Source of the DNA: Clostridium fallax
Lineage (GTDB): Bacteria; Bacillota; Clostridia; Clostridiales; Clostridiaceae
Assembly: GCF_900129365.1 (NCBI RefSeq)
Contig: NZ_FQVM01000017.1
Coordinates: 1 to 51,992, forward strand
DNA: 51,992 nucleotides
Direction of reading: 5' to 3'
The translations under genes and the position numbers were made by a program. Shown in pieces: positions 24,815 to 33,961 of the stretch (positions are counted from its first letter, which is position 1; every line of letters begins with the position of its first letter). Below the pieces are notes generated by a model. That model saw only the letters and a program-made list of their open reading frames with translations, searched no databases and was not told the DNA's origin.

Positions 24815-26647
24815 TTAATTATTTTCCTTCAATCTTTCTATATAGTGGAAAATAAGTCCTGTTGAAACAGCTTGTCTAGGGCCTTCCCTGTTTCTTATAT
24901 TCCCACACCCTGAAGCTATTCCATAGTTAGCTAATTCCTTTAAAATCATATCTGATATTTCAAAATCTAAAGCAGATCCTCCAACTAATACAACACTAGA
25001 TATTAGATGAAGATTTCCCATAGGAGCTATTTTTTCTAATCCTCTTGTAATATTTTTTATAAAAACCTTTCTTTTACAATCTCTTCTTACTGAAACAACT
25101 TCTTCTATTGTAATGTCTTTCATTATCGGAATTAAAATATCTTCTTTAACTATAACTACTCTCCCATAAAGCTTTGAGTCTATAGGATTTTCAAAAAATT
25201 GAAGTTGTCCATTTTCAAGTCTTAAAGTATATAAGCTTTCAACTTTTCCTACTATATTCTTTTTTATTTCCTCTGCTATATCCTTATCATCTATAGAAAG
25301 CTTATTATTTATAAGCATAGTAACCATTTCACCAGCACCAGCTAGATGAACTGTTTTTACCTCTCCACTTTCATAAAGAATAGCTACATCAGTAGATCCT
25401 CCACCTATATCAACTACTACAATAGGTAATTTAGTGCCCTTTGTTGTTAAAGCTCCTATAGATGCCATTACCCCTTCCACTCCATTAACTTCTACATTTA
25501 TAGATAATATTTGTTCAAGTTCTTTTTTAATCTCCTCTAAAGGAAGCTTATGGGTTTTAACCATAATACCTATAGCTACGGCTTTTTCTTTATAACTTTC
25601 CTTTGCAATACCCCCCTTAATTTTTTTAGATACCAAAGTATCAACAGCAAAAATATCCTTTACTTTTATATCTTCTATAGGTATTTTTGATATTTTACAC
25701 ATTTTATCTTTAATATTATTTATTACAAAGGACACATTAGTCTCTTCTTCCCCAAAAACATCATTAATTTCTTTAATATTATTTACTGCTTTCATAATTT
25801 CTTCGGCACCTAAATTTACATCTACTACTTTCTCCTCTTTATTCCCTAGTAAAGTTAATTTTCCAACTTTTATTTTTTTCTCCTTAACATCTCCTTCAGG
25901 AGTTTTTATTATAACCCCTGATCTAAGACCTATAAGCCCTTTTGCTAAAGGTATTATTTTCTCCGTTTCGTAGGGATTTAAATCAAATAAATTAGCAATT
26001 TTAAAAGGATTAGATAATTCTGTTAAGGTTTTCCCTATATCAGCTACTTCTATTGCTGCTAATTTTCCTAATGGAATTTTTTCAATAAACTTTACCTCAT
26101 CAATAATAGGAATTTTTTTTATTAATCTATTATGAATTAGCACCCCTTCATCTTCTTTTACTATTGCCCCAGTTATCTTTATTTTGTTTTCTAATAAATT
26201 ATTTATTAAATTGGCAGCTTCTTTAAAGGTATAATTTGAAGAAACTATAACTATATAATCTTTACACTTGTCCATTAAACTATAATTTTTAAGCATTATA
26301 GTTTCCCCAAAAGCTAATCCATTTCCACCTGGAGTATCTGGATTATGGCCTATCATAGCTGAATTAGTTATTATAGTTTCCGTTATTGTTTCCATAGAAT
26401 TTTCTCCAATAACAGGAGCTGCTTCATTTATCTTTATTAAATCTATATTAACAATACTTATTTCTGATTTTTCACATGCTTTGTTTATAGCTTGAATTAT
26501 TCCTATTATATTATCCTTAGTTCCTTTTAATCCTGTAGTTTTTACTCTAGATGAACTAAGAAATTTCACTTCTTTATTTTCATAAACCTTAGCTATAGAT
26601 ACCTCTGTAGTAGAATTTCCTATATCCACTGCACAAATCAGCTTCAT
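24815..26647 (-). CDS. pduG: Diol dehydratase reactivase large subunit PduG
   Basis: 610 residues, normal length for DdrA/PduG. ASKHA-type ATPase folds: phosphate loops AVDIGNSTTEVSIA at the N-terminus and VVDIGGGSTDVAIL at about residue 410, and the region NSAMIGHNPDTPGGNGLAFGET typical of this family. With the small subunit it exchanges damaged cobalamin on the dehydratase using ATP. Its start overlaps the pduE stop by one base. Its presence confirms that the dehydratase is of the B12-dependent type. Confidence 0.95.
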   Translation of the reverse strand: MKLICAVDIGNSTTEVSIAKVYENKEVKFLSSSRVKTTGLKGTKDNIIGIIQAINKACEKSEISIVNIDLIKINEAAPVIGENSMETITETIITNSAMIGHNPDTPGGNGLAFGETIMLKNYSLMDKCKDYIVIVSSNYTFKEAANLINNLLENKIKITGAIVKEDEGVLIHNRLIKKIPIIDEVKFIEKIPLGKLAAIEVADIGKTLTELSNPFKIANLFDLNPYETEKIIPLAKGLIGLRSGVIIKTPEGDVKEKKIKVGKLTLLGNKEEKVVDVNLGAEEIMKAVNNIKEINDVFGEEETNVSFVINNIKDKMCKISKIPIEDIKVKDIFAVDTLVSKKIKGGIAKESYKEKAVAIGIMVKTHKLPLEEIKKELEQILSINVEVNGVEGVMASIGALTTKGTKLPIVVVDIGGGSTDVAILYESGEVKTVHLAGAGEMVTMLINNKLSIDDKDIAEEIKKNIVGKVESLYTLRLENGQLQFFENPIDSKLYGRVVIVKEDILIPIMKDITIEEVVSVRRDCKRKVFIKNITRGLEKIAPMGNLHLISSVVLVGGSALDFEISDMILKELANYGIASGCGNIRNREGPRQAVSTGLIFHYIERLKENN

Positions 26648-27036
26648 TATTTTAATATTCCTCTTCTTTTATATACTTCTACTGCTTCTCTTATTAACTT
26701 GCTACAATTTACTGCTTTATACCTTTTTTCTATTTCTTCAGCTTTTTTTAATAACTCAGTTTCTGTACTTCTATTAGGTCTTAACATATTATAAATGTTT
26801 AATAATTCATCATCTGGAACTTCTACTAATTCTGATGCTCTTTCTAAGTTATCTCCTAACTGATCTCTTTTATTTTCTCTAGCAATATTACTTTGCATAA
26901 TTAAGGTTTCCTTTGATATTTTTATATCTTCTCCTGTAATTTCCCCATTAATTACACCTTCAATAGTAATGTCATCTAATCTCTTACCACTTTTACTTTT
27001 TAAGGATAAATTATTCTTTGATAATGGATATTTCAT
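26647..27036 (-). CDS. pduE: Propanediol dehydratase small subunit PduE
   Basis: 129 residues, shorter than the about 170 of enteric PduE because the N-terminal extension is missing. Recognisable parts: YPLSKNNLSLKSKSGKRLDDITIEGV, QSNIARENKRDQLGDNLERASELVEVPDDELLNIYNMLRPNRST, all typical of the gamma subunit. Follows pduD by 3 bases. Lacks an encapsulation helix; targeting would come from PduD. Confidence 0.93.
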   Translation of the reverse strand: MKYPLSKNNLSLKSKSGKRLDDITIEGVINGEITGEDIKISKETLIMQSNIARENKRDQLGDNLERASELVEVPDDELLNIYNMLRPNRSTETELLKKAEEIEKRYKAVNCSKLIREAVEVYKRRGILK

Positions 27037-27039
27037 AAT

Positions 27040-27636
27040 TTAATCCTCCACTATTATTTCTATAGATTTACCATCTTTAATTACTTTTTCTGTATCTTTT
27101 ATATGAAAAAGAGCTGCTTTTACTTGATATTTAGGCCTAATCATAGAATCATTTTTTACTGTTATTGGAATTGGATTCTCCTTTTTTCCATACTTAGCTG
27201 CATTTTTACCTATATTTCTATAAGTCTTTAAATCTATAAGGGGAGCTTGAGGAAATAACTCTAAATTACTTAAGGGATATAGATCTCTATGGTGAATTAA
27301 TGCTGTTCCTTTAGATTGAAGCCCTATCCCTATTCCTGATCCACTTATATTTGCTGCTTCCTTACCAATAAAAGCTACATCAGCAGTTTTATACACTTTA
27401 ATAATTCTAGCTGTGAATCCTTCTTCTTCAATTCCTGCTATAATTTCTCTTATAACTTCATTATGTTTTAATCCATTTAATGTTATTTTCACTTCACTAT
27501 TAAAGGTTGGACCAACACCTATAACGATTTCATTTTCTTTATTTTTATTTCTTTTATTTTCTTCTAAAATATTTTCAATTTTTTCTAAAACTTTTTTAGT
27601 TATTTCTTCAACTAATAATTTATCTTCCAAATACAT
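27040..27636 (-). CDS. pduD: Propanediol dehydratase medium subunit PduD
   Basis: 198 residues. N-terminal helix LLVEEITKKVLEKIENIL is the encapsulation peptide of the dehydratase, followed by a charged linker and the beta-subunit core: IGVGPTFNSEVKITLNGLKH, GIEEEGFTARIIKVYKTADVAFIG, SGSGIGIGLQSKGTALIHHRDLYPLSNLELFPQAP. Together with PduC and PduE forms the adenosylcobalamin enzyme making propionaldehyde from 1,2-propanediol. Confidence 0.95.
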   Translation of the reverse strand: MYLEDKLLVEEITKKVLEKIENILEENKRNKNKENEIVIGVGPTFNSEVKITLNGLKHNEVIREIIAGIEEEGFTARIIKVYKTADVAFIGKEAANISGSGIGIGLQSKGTALIHHRDLYPLSNLELFPQAPLIDLKTYRNIGKNAAKYGKKENPIPITVKNDSMIRPKYQVKAALFHIKDTEKVIKDGKSIEIIVED

Positions 27637-27646
27637 TACCTCCTAG

Positions 27647-29311
27647 CTAAAAGGAGTCTTTATTTATAAGATTTCCTATATTTTTTATTCGATTCCAAGT
27701 TTCATTAGAAACCCTATATCCACTACCTGGTCCAAGATAATCATTTTTATTATTTATAGCAGATATTACATTAAATTCTTCATCTAAAATTGAGGATGTC
27801 TGAAGATAATCTCCTGATATTCTTTGTTTTAACATTTCTAAAACATCTTCCGCTACATCTTTATGACCTGTTTTTATTAAAGCCTTTACTATATCTACTC
27901 CTGTAATATCCTCTTTCATAATTTTATCAATAGCCTCAAAATCCTTTATTATATTTCTATCTAAAACATCTTTACTTCCATTTGCGTAAGTTACTTTTAT
28001 GATTTCCTCATAGCTTATAGAAGAAAGTTCTAATTCATTAAATAAATCCTTTATAACTTTTGCTGCCTTATATCTAACCTTTATAACCTCTTCTTCTTTT
28101 ACAGGTCTTAGCCCACCATCAATTTTTAAATCTCTTTGAAGGACATTATAATCATCAAAATCTTCTGCATCAAAATTAGAACCTGCAAACATATTGTCAT
28201 AGTTTGGAGTCCCACTATATCCTGAAAAAATAAAATCTGTCCCTGGTAAAAACTGCATTAAAAGCCTAGCAGTTCTTCTGATATCACTATGGGAAAAACT
28301 CTGATCATTAGATGATGCCACTTCTAAATCTAATAAAGCAGCTATTAAATTTTCTCCTAAAACAGCTCTAATTCCTGATGGTACTGAAGAAGTTATTCCA
28401 ATAGTTGAAACAGCTCCATTTTGTACACCTTGTGCACCTGCTCCTTTAGTAACCATAAGGCATCTAGTTTCTAAATATAACATAGACTTTTTTTCTGTAC
28501 TTCCCATTAAAACTTCTGATCCAGTACCAGATGTGAATCTAGTTTTTAGTCCCCTTGATCCATAAGCTGCATTTAAAAAGGCTTTAGAATAAGGTGTATC
28601 ATCTCCATCTATAAAAACATTCTCTGTTCCATAAACAGACATAGTTTCTGCATAGGTAGTAAATCCTCTCATAGCAAGTTCTAACTCAGTAGCTTCCTCA
28701 ACAGCACATTGAGTTAAAACGCCCTTTCTACCTATTTGAGATCCTATTAAGAGTGCAATAGCATTAAATGGAGCATATCTTACAACTCCTACAGTAGTTT
28801 CTTCTTCCCTAAATCCTCTTAAAGCCCCCTCTGCTGCATCTGCTGCTATTAAAATAGGATTATCTTTTATATTAGTTATATGAGCTTGATTTGCAGGAAT
28901 TTTTCTTGCCCTTAATTTTTGCATTGCCATCATCATTTCTACTACATTTAAATTATCTATTACTTCTATAATTTTAGCTGGAGTAAAACCTTTTGCAATT
29001 TCTATTAAAACATCTCTTGGTGTATTTATATCTACCATAAGCTTTGAAAATTCTAGGGAATTTATTTTCATTGCATCATCGCAGATTTTTTTATTTATGC
29101 TATGATCTGCAATAAAAAAGTCTATAAAATCGAAATCTTCTCTTTTTTTACCATCAATTTCAACTATTTTATCATCTATAATTTTTATAGAAGGTGATGG
29201 GTCATAAGGACTTTTCATTGCAATAAAGCCCTTTTCTGCCCACTCCTCCATAAATACATCTTTATTTATAGGTCTTTTAGAAAGAGCTTCAAATCTTTTA
29301 GATTTGATCAT
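27647..29311 (-). CDS. pduC: B12-dependent propanediol dehydratase large subunit PduC
   Basis: 554 residues, same length as enteric PduC. Starts SKRFEALSKRPINKDVFMEEW and keeps long conserved blocks: VVEMMMAMQKLRARKIPANQ, QETTV-like EEETTVGVVRYAPFNAIA, SSNDQSFSHSDIRRTARLLM and PGTDFIFSGYS. There is no glycyl-radical motif, so this is the adenosylcobalamin enzyme. Its ATG overlaps the fucA stop. Substrate glycerol cannot be excluded, but the fucose context points to 1,2-propanediol. Confidence 0.97.
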   Translation of the reverse strand: MIKSKRFEALSKRPINKDVFMEEWAEKGFIAMKSPYDPSPSIKIIDDKIVEIDGKKREDFDFIDFFIADHSINKKICDDAMKINSLEFSKLMVDINTPRDVLIEIAKGFTPAKIIEVIDNLNVVEMMMAMQKLRARKIPANQAHITNIKDNPILIAADAAEGALRGFREEETTVGVVRYAPFNAIALLIGSQIGRKGVLTQCAVEEATELELAMRGFTTYAETMSVYGTENVFIDGDDTPYSKAFLNAAYGSRGLKTRFTSGTGSEVLMGSTEKKSMLYLETRCLMVTKGAGAQGVQNGAVSTIGITSSVPSGIRAVLGENLIAALLDLEVASSNDQSFSHSDIRRTARLLMQFLPGTDFIFSGYSGTPNYDNMFAGSNFDAEDFDDYNVLQRDLKIDGGLRPVKEEEVIKVRYKAAKVIKDLFNELELSSISYEEIIKVTYANGSKDVLDRNIIKDFEAIDKIMKEDITGVDIVKALIKTGHKDVAEDVLEMLKQRISGDYLQTSSILDEEFNVISAINNKNDYLGPGSGYRVSNETWNRIKNIGNLINKDSF

Positions 29312-30096
29312 TTTAATTCACCTAAAACTCTTTTTGTTATTTCCCTTACCATAGTTTCTATTTCATTTTCTTTAATTAAATCTTTTTTATTATTAGATTT
29401 ATCTAAGGAACAAAGTTCATCACTACAACGATGTCCAGGATGCTTTCCTATTACGTTCATATTTTTTCTTATATCTAAAAGCTTTTCTATTTGATTTTTA
29501 TCTAAAATTTGTGGCTCTCCGATTTGACTTGAAAGATAAGTTAGTTTTGCATAAAATTCTAAGGATTCCATTTTAAAATAAGCACTCATTAAATCTGGCC
29601 CATAGGTTAATGCTCCATGATTTTCTAAAAGTACTGCATCATAATTGCTTAAATATTTTGATACAGCATCTGGAATTTCATCAGTAGAGGGAGTTCCGTA
29701 TTCAGCAATAGGAACACAGCCTAAGGCAATAACAGCTTCTGGCATTATTGCCTTTGTTAAAGGTATTCCTGCTATAGCAAAACTTGTACCATAAGGTGGG
29801 TGTGCATGTACTACAGATTTAACATCTGATCTTTCCTTATAAACTCTTAAATGCATTTTGATTTCTGATGAAGGCTTATAATTTCCGTTAGAAGAGATTA
29901 TCTTTCCATCTAAATCAACTTTACATATCATATCTGGAGTCATATATCCCTTTGAAATGCCTGTTGGTGTACAAAGAACCTCTTTATCATTTATTTTTAC
30001 AGAAATATTACCATCATTAGCAGCTACAAAGCCCTTCATATATATTCTTTTTCCAATTTCACAGATTTGCTTTTTCACTTCATATTCTGAAAACAT
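29308..30096 (-). CDS. fucA: L-fuculose-1-phosphate aldolase with C-terminal encapsulation peptide
   Basis: 262 residues against about 215 in E. coli FucA. Class II zinc aldolase, cleaving fuculose-1-phosphate to dihydroxyacetone phosphate and lactaldehyde. Zinc-site motifs VHAHPPYGTSFA and ENHGALTYG, catalytic region MPEAVIALG and substrate segment NDGNISVK. After about residue 215 there is a Cys-containing linker and then a terminal helix (EIETMVREITKRVLGELK) of the same type as in PduD and PduP, indicating packaging in the compartment. First gene of the BMC operon; AGGGGG lies 7 bases before the ATG. Rhamnulose-phosphate specificity is possible but isomerase context favours fucose. Confidence 0.9.
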   Translation of the reverse strand: MFSEYEVKKQICEIGKRIYMKGFVAANDGNISVKINDKEVLCTPTGISKGYMTPDMICKVDLDGKIISSNGNYKPSSEIKMHLRVYKERSDVKSVVHAHPPYGTSFAIAGIPLTKAIMPEAVIALGCVPIAEYGTPSTDEIPDAVSKYLSNYDAVLLENHGALTYGPDLMSAYFKMESLEFYAKLTYLSSQIGEPQILDKNQIEKLLDIRKNMNVIGKHPGHRCSDELCSLDKSNNKKDLIKENEIETMVREITKRVLGELK

Positions 30097-30138
30097 ATAC
30101 TTCCCCCTTTTATTTAATTTATTTGTATATTTATATTA

Positions 30139-30167
30139 ATTTTACCATTTTATGGTTTTTGGGTCAA
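30139..30167 (-). promoter_or_regulatory. Promoter of the fucA-pdu operon
   Basis: Minus strand TTGACC (30162-30167), 17 bases, TAAAAT (30139-30144), about 43 bases before the fucA start. The spacer contains a small palindrome ACCAT-AAA-ATGGT, a possible operator. The remaining gap up to 30419 is A+T-rich with no cobalamin riboswitch or other structure I can recognise. Confidence 0.65.
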
Positions 30168-30419
30168 CGAATTAAAGCTTTTATGCTTTTATTTTATTTA
30201 TATAATTATTCACTATTATTATGCATAATACTTTTTATATTGTATTCCTTTATAAAGCCTATTTTGTATTTAAACTTTAAAATATAATTATTAGTTTTAT
30301 ATAATTTATATTTATATGTTATTTAATATTAATCTTAACAAGATTTTATACTTATATATAAAAAAATTATAATTTGCTAAAATTAGAAATAATATTATTT
30401 TAACCATCTAATAAAAAAT

Positions 30420-30453
30420 GGCTAAAAGTTAAGTTTATTACTTACTTTTAGCC
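30420..30453 (-). terminator. Terminator of the kinase gene
   Basis: Stem GGCTAAAAGT / ACTTTTAGCC with inner AAGT/ACTT pairing, 84 bases past the kinase stop. On the minus strand ATTTTTTAT follows. T-rich sequence also follows on the plus strand, so it can act both ways. Confidence 0.85.
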
Positions 30454-30536
30454 TTTTATTTTTAGAGATTTAGTTAGTATCTTTTAATCTATTTTTATTC
30501 TTCTATTTTATTTATATATTATCTTAAATATAAAAA

Positions 30537-31946
30537 TTAAAAATATATCTTAAAATCAAAGGATTTACTAATAATTTTTCTACCTTCTTCTATTGATTTT
30601 ATTTCTTTTAAAGCAATCATTTGCATTAAAACATTTCCTAAAACAGCAGCTTCTACTGGTCCTGTAACTACCTTTTTACAAGTATTTTTTGCTGTTAATT
30701 CACATAAAAAATCATCTTGTATTCCACCACCAACAACATTAATGCCTTCAATTTTATACCCTAAAATATCTTCTAATTCTTCTATCCCTTTTAAATATTC
30801 TTTTGATAATCCATTATATATAGCTATAGCTAATTCTCCTAAAGTTTTAGGCTCCCCTTGATTTCTCTTTATACAATATTTTTTAATAGACTCTATCATA
30901 TTTTTAGAATTCATAAATTCCTTATCATTAGTATCTACCTGAAATTTAGTATTATTGGTCTTCCTAGCTGCTTTTATTATATCTTTAAAACCTATTTCTT
31001 CATAATTTTCACACCAGTTCTTTTTTAACTGTTGTATAAGCCATAAACCATTTATATTCTTTAATAACCTAATCTTATTTGCTACTCCTCCTTCATTTGT
31101 AAATCCATAATCATATGATTTTTCGTTTATTATAGGAGAATCTATCTCTTTTCCTAATAAAGACCAAGTTCCAGAACTTAAAAAGGCATAATTAGAATTT
31201 ACAAAAGGTGTAGCTACTACTGCTGATGCAGTATCATGACCTCCAACAGCAATTACAGGTATTTTATAAAGATCAAGTTCTTCTATAAGACTATCACTTA
31301 GATATCCATAAAAATTTCCCGGTTCTATTATTTTTTGAAAAATATTTTTAGGTAGGTTTAAACTTTCAATTAATTTATAGTTCCACTGTCTAGTAGTTAA
31401 ATCTAAAAGTCCAGATGTTGACGCTATGGTAAATTCTGTTCTTTTCTCTCCTGTTAAATAATATGCAAATAAATCTGGCATAAATAGCATTGCATTACTA
31501 TTTTCTAATATTGATTTACGAAACTTTTTATCTGCCACTAATTGAAACACTGTATTAAAAGCCATTGAAGCTATTCCTGTTTTTTTATATAGATTTTTTA
31601 TCGAAATAGATTTTTCAACTTCATCTATTCCAAAATAATTTCTCTCATCTCTATAGTGCATTGGAATTCCTATTAAATTATCTTCATTATCTAAAAGTCC
31701 ATAATCTACTCCCCAAGTATCAATACCAATAGCTTGTATTTTTTCATCTAATAATGAGACTTTTTTTAAAGCTTTTTTCATTTCATTAAATAGCTTTTGA
31801 AAATCCCAAAGATATTTATTGTTTAAATATACAGGCTCATTAGAAAATCTGTGTATTTCCTTCATATCTATTTTTTCATTATTAACATTTACTATAATAG
31901 CTCTACCAGATGATGCTCCAAAATCAAAAGCTAAATATACCCCCAT
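30537..31946 (-). CDS. FGGY-family sugar kinase, RhaB-like; probable L-fuculokinase
   Basis: 469 residues. ATP-dependent carbohydrate kinase: FDFGASSGRAIIVNV at the N-terminus, IGIDTWGVDYGLL, VGGHDTASAVVATP, SSGTWSLLG, and NVVGGGIQDDFLCEL. These blocks follow E. coli rhamnulokinase more than E. coli FucK. The operon contains L-fucose isomerase, FucU and no rhamnose isomerase, so the natural substrate is probably L-fuculose. The start at 31946 is chosen because GAGAGGTG lies upstream and the kinase fold begins at GVYLAFDFG; an ATG 16 codons earlier lacks a ribosome site. Confidence 0.85.
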   Translation of the reverse strand: MGVYLAFDFGASSGRAIIVNVNNEKIDMKEIHRFSNEPVYLNNKYLWDFQKLFNEMKKALKKVSLLDEKIQAIGIDTWGVDYGLLDNEDNLIGIPMHYRDERNYFGIDEVEKSISIKNLYKKTGIASMAFNTVFQLVADKKFRKSILENSNAMLFMPDLFAYYLTGEKRTEFTIASTSGLLDLTTRQWNYKLIESLNLPKNIFQKIIEPGNFYGYLSDSLIEELDLYKIPVIAVGGHDTASAVVATPFVNSNYAFLSSGTWSLLGKEIDSPIINEKSYDYGFTNEGGVANKIRLLKNINGLWLIQQLKKNWCENYEEIGFKDIIKAARKTNNTKFQVDTNDKEFMNSKNMIESIKKYCIKRNQGEPKTLGELAIAIYNGLSKEYLKGIEELEDILGYKIEGINVVGGGIQDDFLCELTAKNTCKKVVTGPVEAAVLGNVLMQMIALKEIKSIEEGRKIISKSFDFKIYF

Positions 31947-31985
31947 ATAACACCTCTCTAATTGTAATTTTTTTCCTATACAAAT

Positions 31986-32014
31986 ATAATACAATATGCA
32001 AAAAATATAAACAA
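31986..32014 (-). promoter_or_regulatory. Candidate promoter of the kinase gene
   Basis: Minus strand TTGTTT (32009-32014), 17 bases, TATTAT (31986-31991), 40 bases before the start codon. It lies back to back with the fucI promoter. Confidence 0.5.
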
Positions 32015-32046
32015 TATTTAAAATTATTAAGTGTTACTGTTTCTTA

Positions 32047-32075
32047 TTGACATGAAATATTATACAGTATAAACT
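32047..32075 (+). promoter_or_regulatory. fucI promoter
   Basis: TTGACA (32047-32052) and TAAACT (32070-32075) with 17 bases between, about 48 bases before the fucI ATG. TATAAA two bases to the left is an alternative -10. The leader ends with GGGAGGG. Confidence 0.6.
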
Positions 32076-32122
32076 TTAATCATATGGAAATTTTTTCTAT
32101 TTTTTATATGGGAGGGTTTTAA

Positions 32123-33898
32123 ATGAATAACTGTAATTTTCCTAAAGTTGGTATTAGACCTACTATTGACGGCAGAAGAAAAGGTGTTAGAGAATCTTTA
32201 GAAAAACAAACTATGCAAATGGCTATTTCTGTTAGTGAATTAATCTCTTCTTCTCTTAAATATTCTAATGGTGAAAATGTTCAATGTGTTATATCAGATA
32301 CTACTATTGGGGGTGTAGCTGAAGCTTCAAGATGTGCCGATAAATTTAAAAAAGAAAATGTTGGCTTAACAATAACTGTTACTCCTTGTTGGTGCTATGG
32401 AAGTGAAACTATAGATATGGATCCTACTATGCCTAAAGCTATTTGGGGATTTAATGGAACTGAAAGACCTGGAGCAGTTTATTTAGCTGCAGCTCTTGCT
32501 GGCCATAGCCAATTAGGTTTACCTGCTTTCGGTATATATGGTAGAGATGTTCAAGAGGCTAACTGTACAGAAATCCCAGAAGATGTTAAAGAAAAACTTT
32601 TAAGATTTACTAAGGCTGGAATAGCTGCAGCTACTATGAGAGGAAAATCATATCTTTCTTTGGGCTCTGTATCTATGGGTATAGCTGGCTCTATTGTGGA
32701 TCAAAAATTCTTCCAAAAATATTTAGGTATGAGAAATGAATATGTAGATATGACTGAAATACTTAGGAGAATGAATGAAGGTATTTATGACCCTAATGAA
32801 TATGAAAAAGCTTTAAAATGGGTTAAGAAAAATTGTAAAGAAGGCTTTGATAGAAACTCGCCTAAAAATCAAAAAACTAGAGAAGAAAAAGATAAGCTTT
32901 GGGAAGATGTTGTTAAAATGACTTTAATTGCAAAAGATTTAATGATTGGTAATCCAAACCTTGAAAAATTAGGATATAAAGAAGAGTCTGAGGGGCACAA
33001 TGCCATTGCTGCCGGATTCCAAGGACAACGTCATTGGACTGATCATCTTCCAAACGGAGACTTTATGGAAGCAATTCTCAACTCTTCTTTTGACTGGAAT
33101 GGAATAAGAGAAGCCTTTGTTTTTGCTACAGAAAATGACTCCTTAAATGCAGTTCCTATGCTATTTGGTCATCTATTAACAAATACAGCTCAAATTTTTG
33201 CAGATGTTAGAACCTATTGGTCTCCTGATGCGATTAAAAATTTAACTAGAAAAAATTTACCTGAAAACTGTAAACATGGCTTTATTCATTTAATAAACTC
33301 TGGTGCTGCTACTTTAGATGCAACTGGAAGGCAAAAAGATGAAAATGGAAATCCTATTATGAAACCTTATTGGGATATTAATGAAAATGAAGTTAAAGAT
33401 TGTTTAGATGCAACTCTTTGGTGCCCTGCAGTCAGTGAATATTTTAGAGGTGGTGGCTATTCATCAAAATTCATATCAAAAGCGGATATGCCTTTAACAA
33501 TGTCAAGAATATGTATAGTAGATGGAATTGGTCCAGTATTACAAATTGCTGAAGGTTACTCTATAGAGTTAGATGAAGAAACTACAAAATTAATTGATAA
33601 TAGAACCGACTCATCTTGGCCAACTACTTGGTTTGTTCCAAATTTAACTGGAGAAGGTTCATTTAAAGATGTATACTCTGTTATGAATAATTGGGGTGCA
33701 AATCATGGTGCTATATCCTATGGCCATATTGGAGCAGATTTAATAACCTTAGCCTCAATTTTAAGAATTCCTGTAAGTATGCATAATGTTTCAGAGGAGA
33801 AAATATTTAGACCAAGTGCTTGGTCCATGTTTGGAACAAAGGATTTAGAAGGTTCTGATTTTAGAGCTTGTAAAAACTTTGGTCCTTTATATAAGTAA
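32123..33898 (+). CDS. fucI: L-fucose isomerase
   Basis: 591 residues, identical in length to E. coli FucI. Interconverts L-fucose and L-fuculose with Mn2+. Start NFPKVGIRPTIDGRRKGVRESLE; active-site regions FATENDSLNAVPMLFGH (Glu ligand), NSGAATLDATGR (Asp ligand) and NHGAISYGHIGADLI (His ligand) are all present. Cytoplasmic hexamer in the family. Divergent from the kinase gene, monocistronic, with a strong terminator at 33962-34010. A D-arabinose isomerase activity is common as a side reaction. Confidence 0.97.
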   Translation: MNNCNFPKVGIRPTIDGRRKGVRESLEKQTMQMAISVSELISSSLKYSNGENVQCVISDTTIGGVAEASRCADKFKKENVGLTITVTPCWCYGSETIDMDPTMPKAIWGFNGTERPGAVYLAAALAGHSQLGLPAFGIYGRDVQEANCTEIPEDVKEKLLRFTKAGIAAATMRGKSYLSLGSVSMGIAGSIVDQKFFQKYLGMRNEYVDMTEILRRMNEGIYDPNEYEKALKWVKKNCKEGFDRNSPKNQKTREEKDKLWEDVVKMTLIAKDLMIGNPNLEKLGYKEESEGHNAIAAGFQGQRHWTDHLPNGDFMEAILNSSFDWNGIREAFVFATENDSLNAVPMLFGHLLTNTAQIFADVRTYWSPDAIKNLTRKNLPENCKHGFIHLINSGAATLDATGRQKDENGNPIMKPYWDINENEVKDCLDATLWCPAVSEYFRGGGYSSKFISKADMPLTMSRICIVDGIGPVLQIAEGYSIELDEETTKLIDNRTDSSWPTTWFVPNLTGEGSFKDVYSVMNNWGANHGAISYGHIGADLITLASILRIPVSMHNVSEEKIFRPSAWSMFGTKDLEGSDFRACKNFGPLYK

Positions 33899-33961
33899 TT
33901 TATAAAAATATTTCTTAAAACTTAAAATAAATACTTTAAAGAAATATTAAAAATTTTAAAA

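Noticed and set aside
27647..29311. Glycyl-radical diol dehydratase, as expected for fucose compartments with an encapsulated aldolase
   Set aside because: The sequence follows PduC throughout and lacks the glycyl-radical loop; pduD, pduE and reactivase genes confirm the B12 type.
30097..30419. Possible cobalamin riboswitch before the B12-dependent operon
   Set aside because: No conserved B12-box or branched G+C-containing structure is visible in this A+T-rich leader; only the promoter and a small palindrome are supported.
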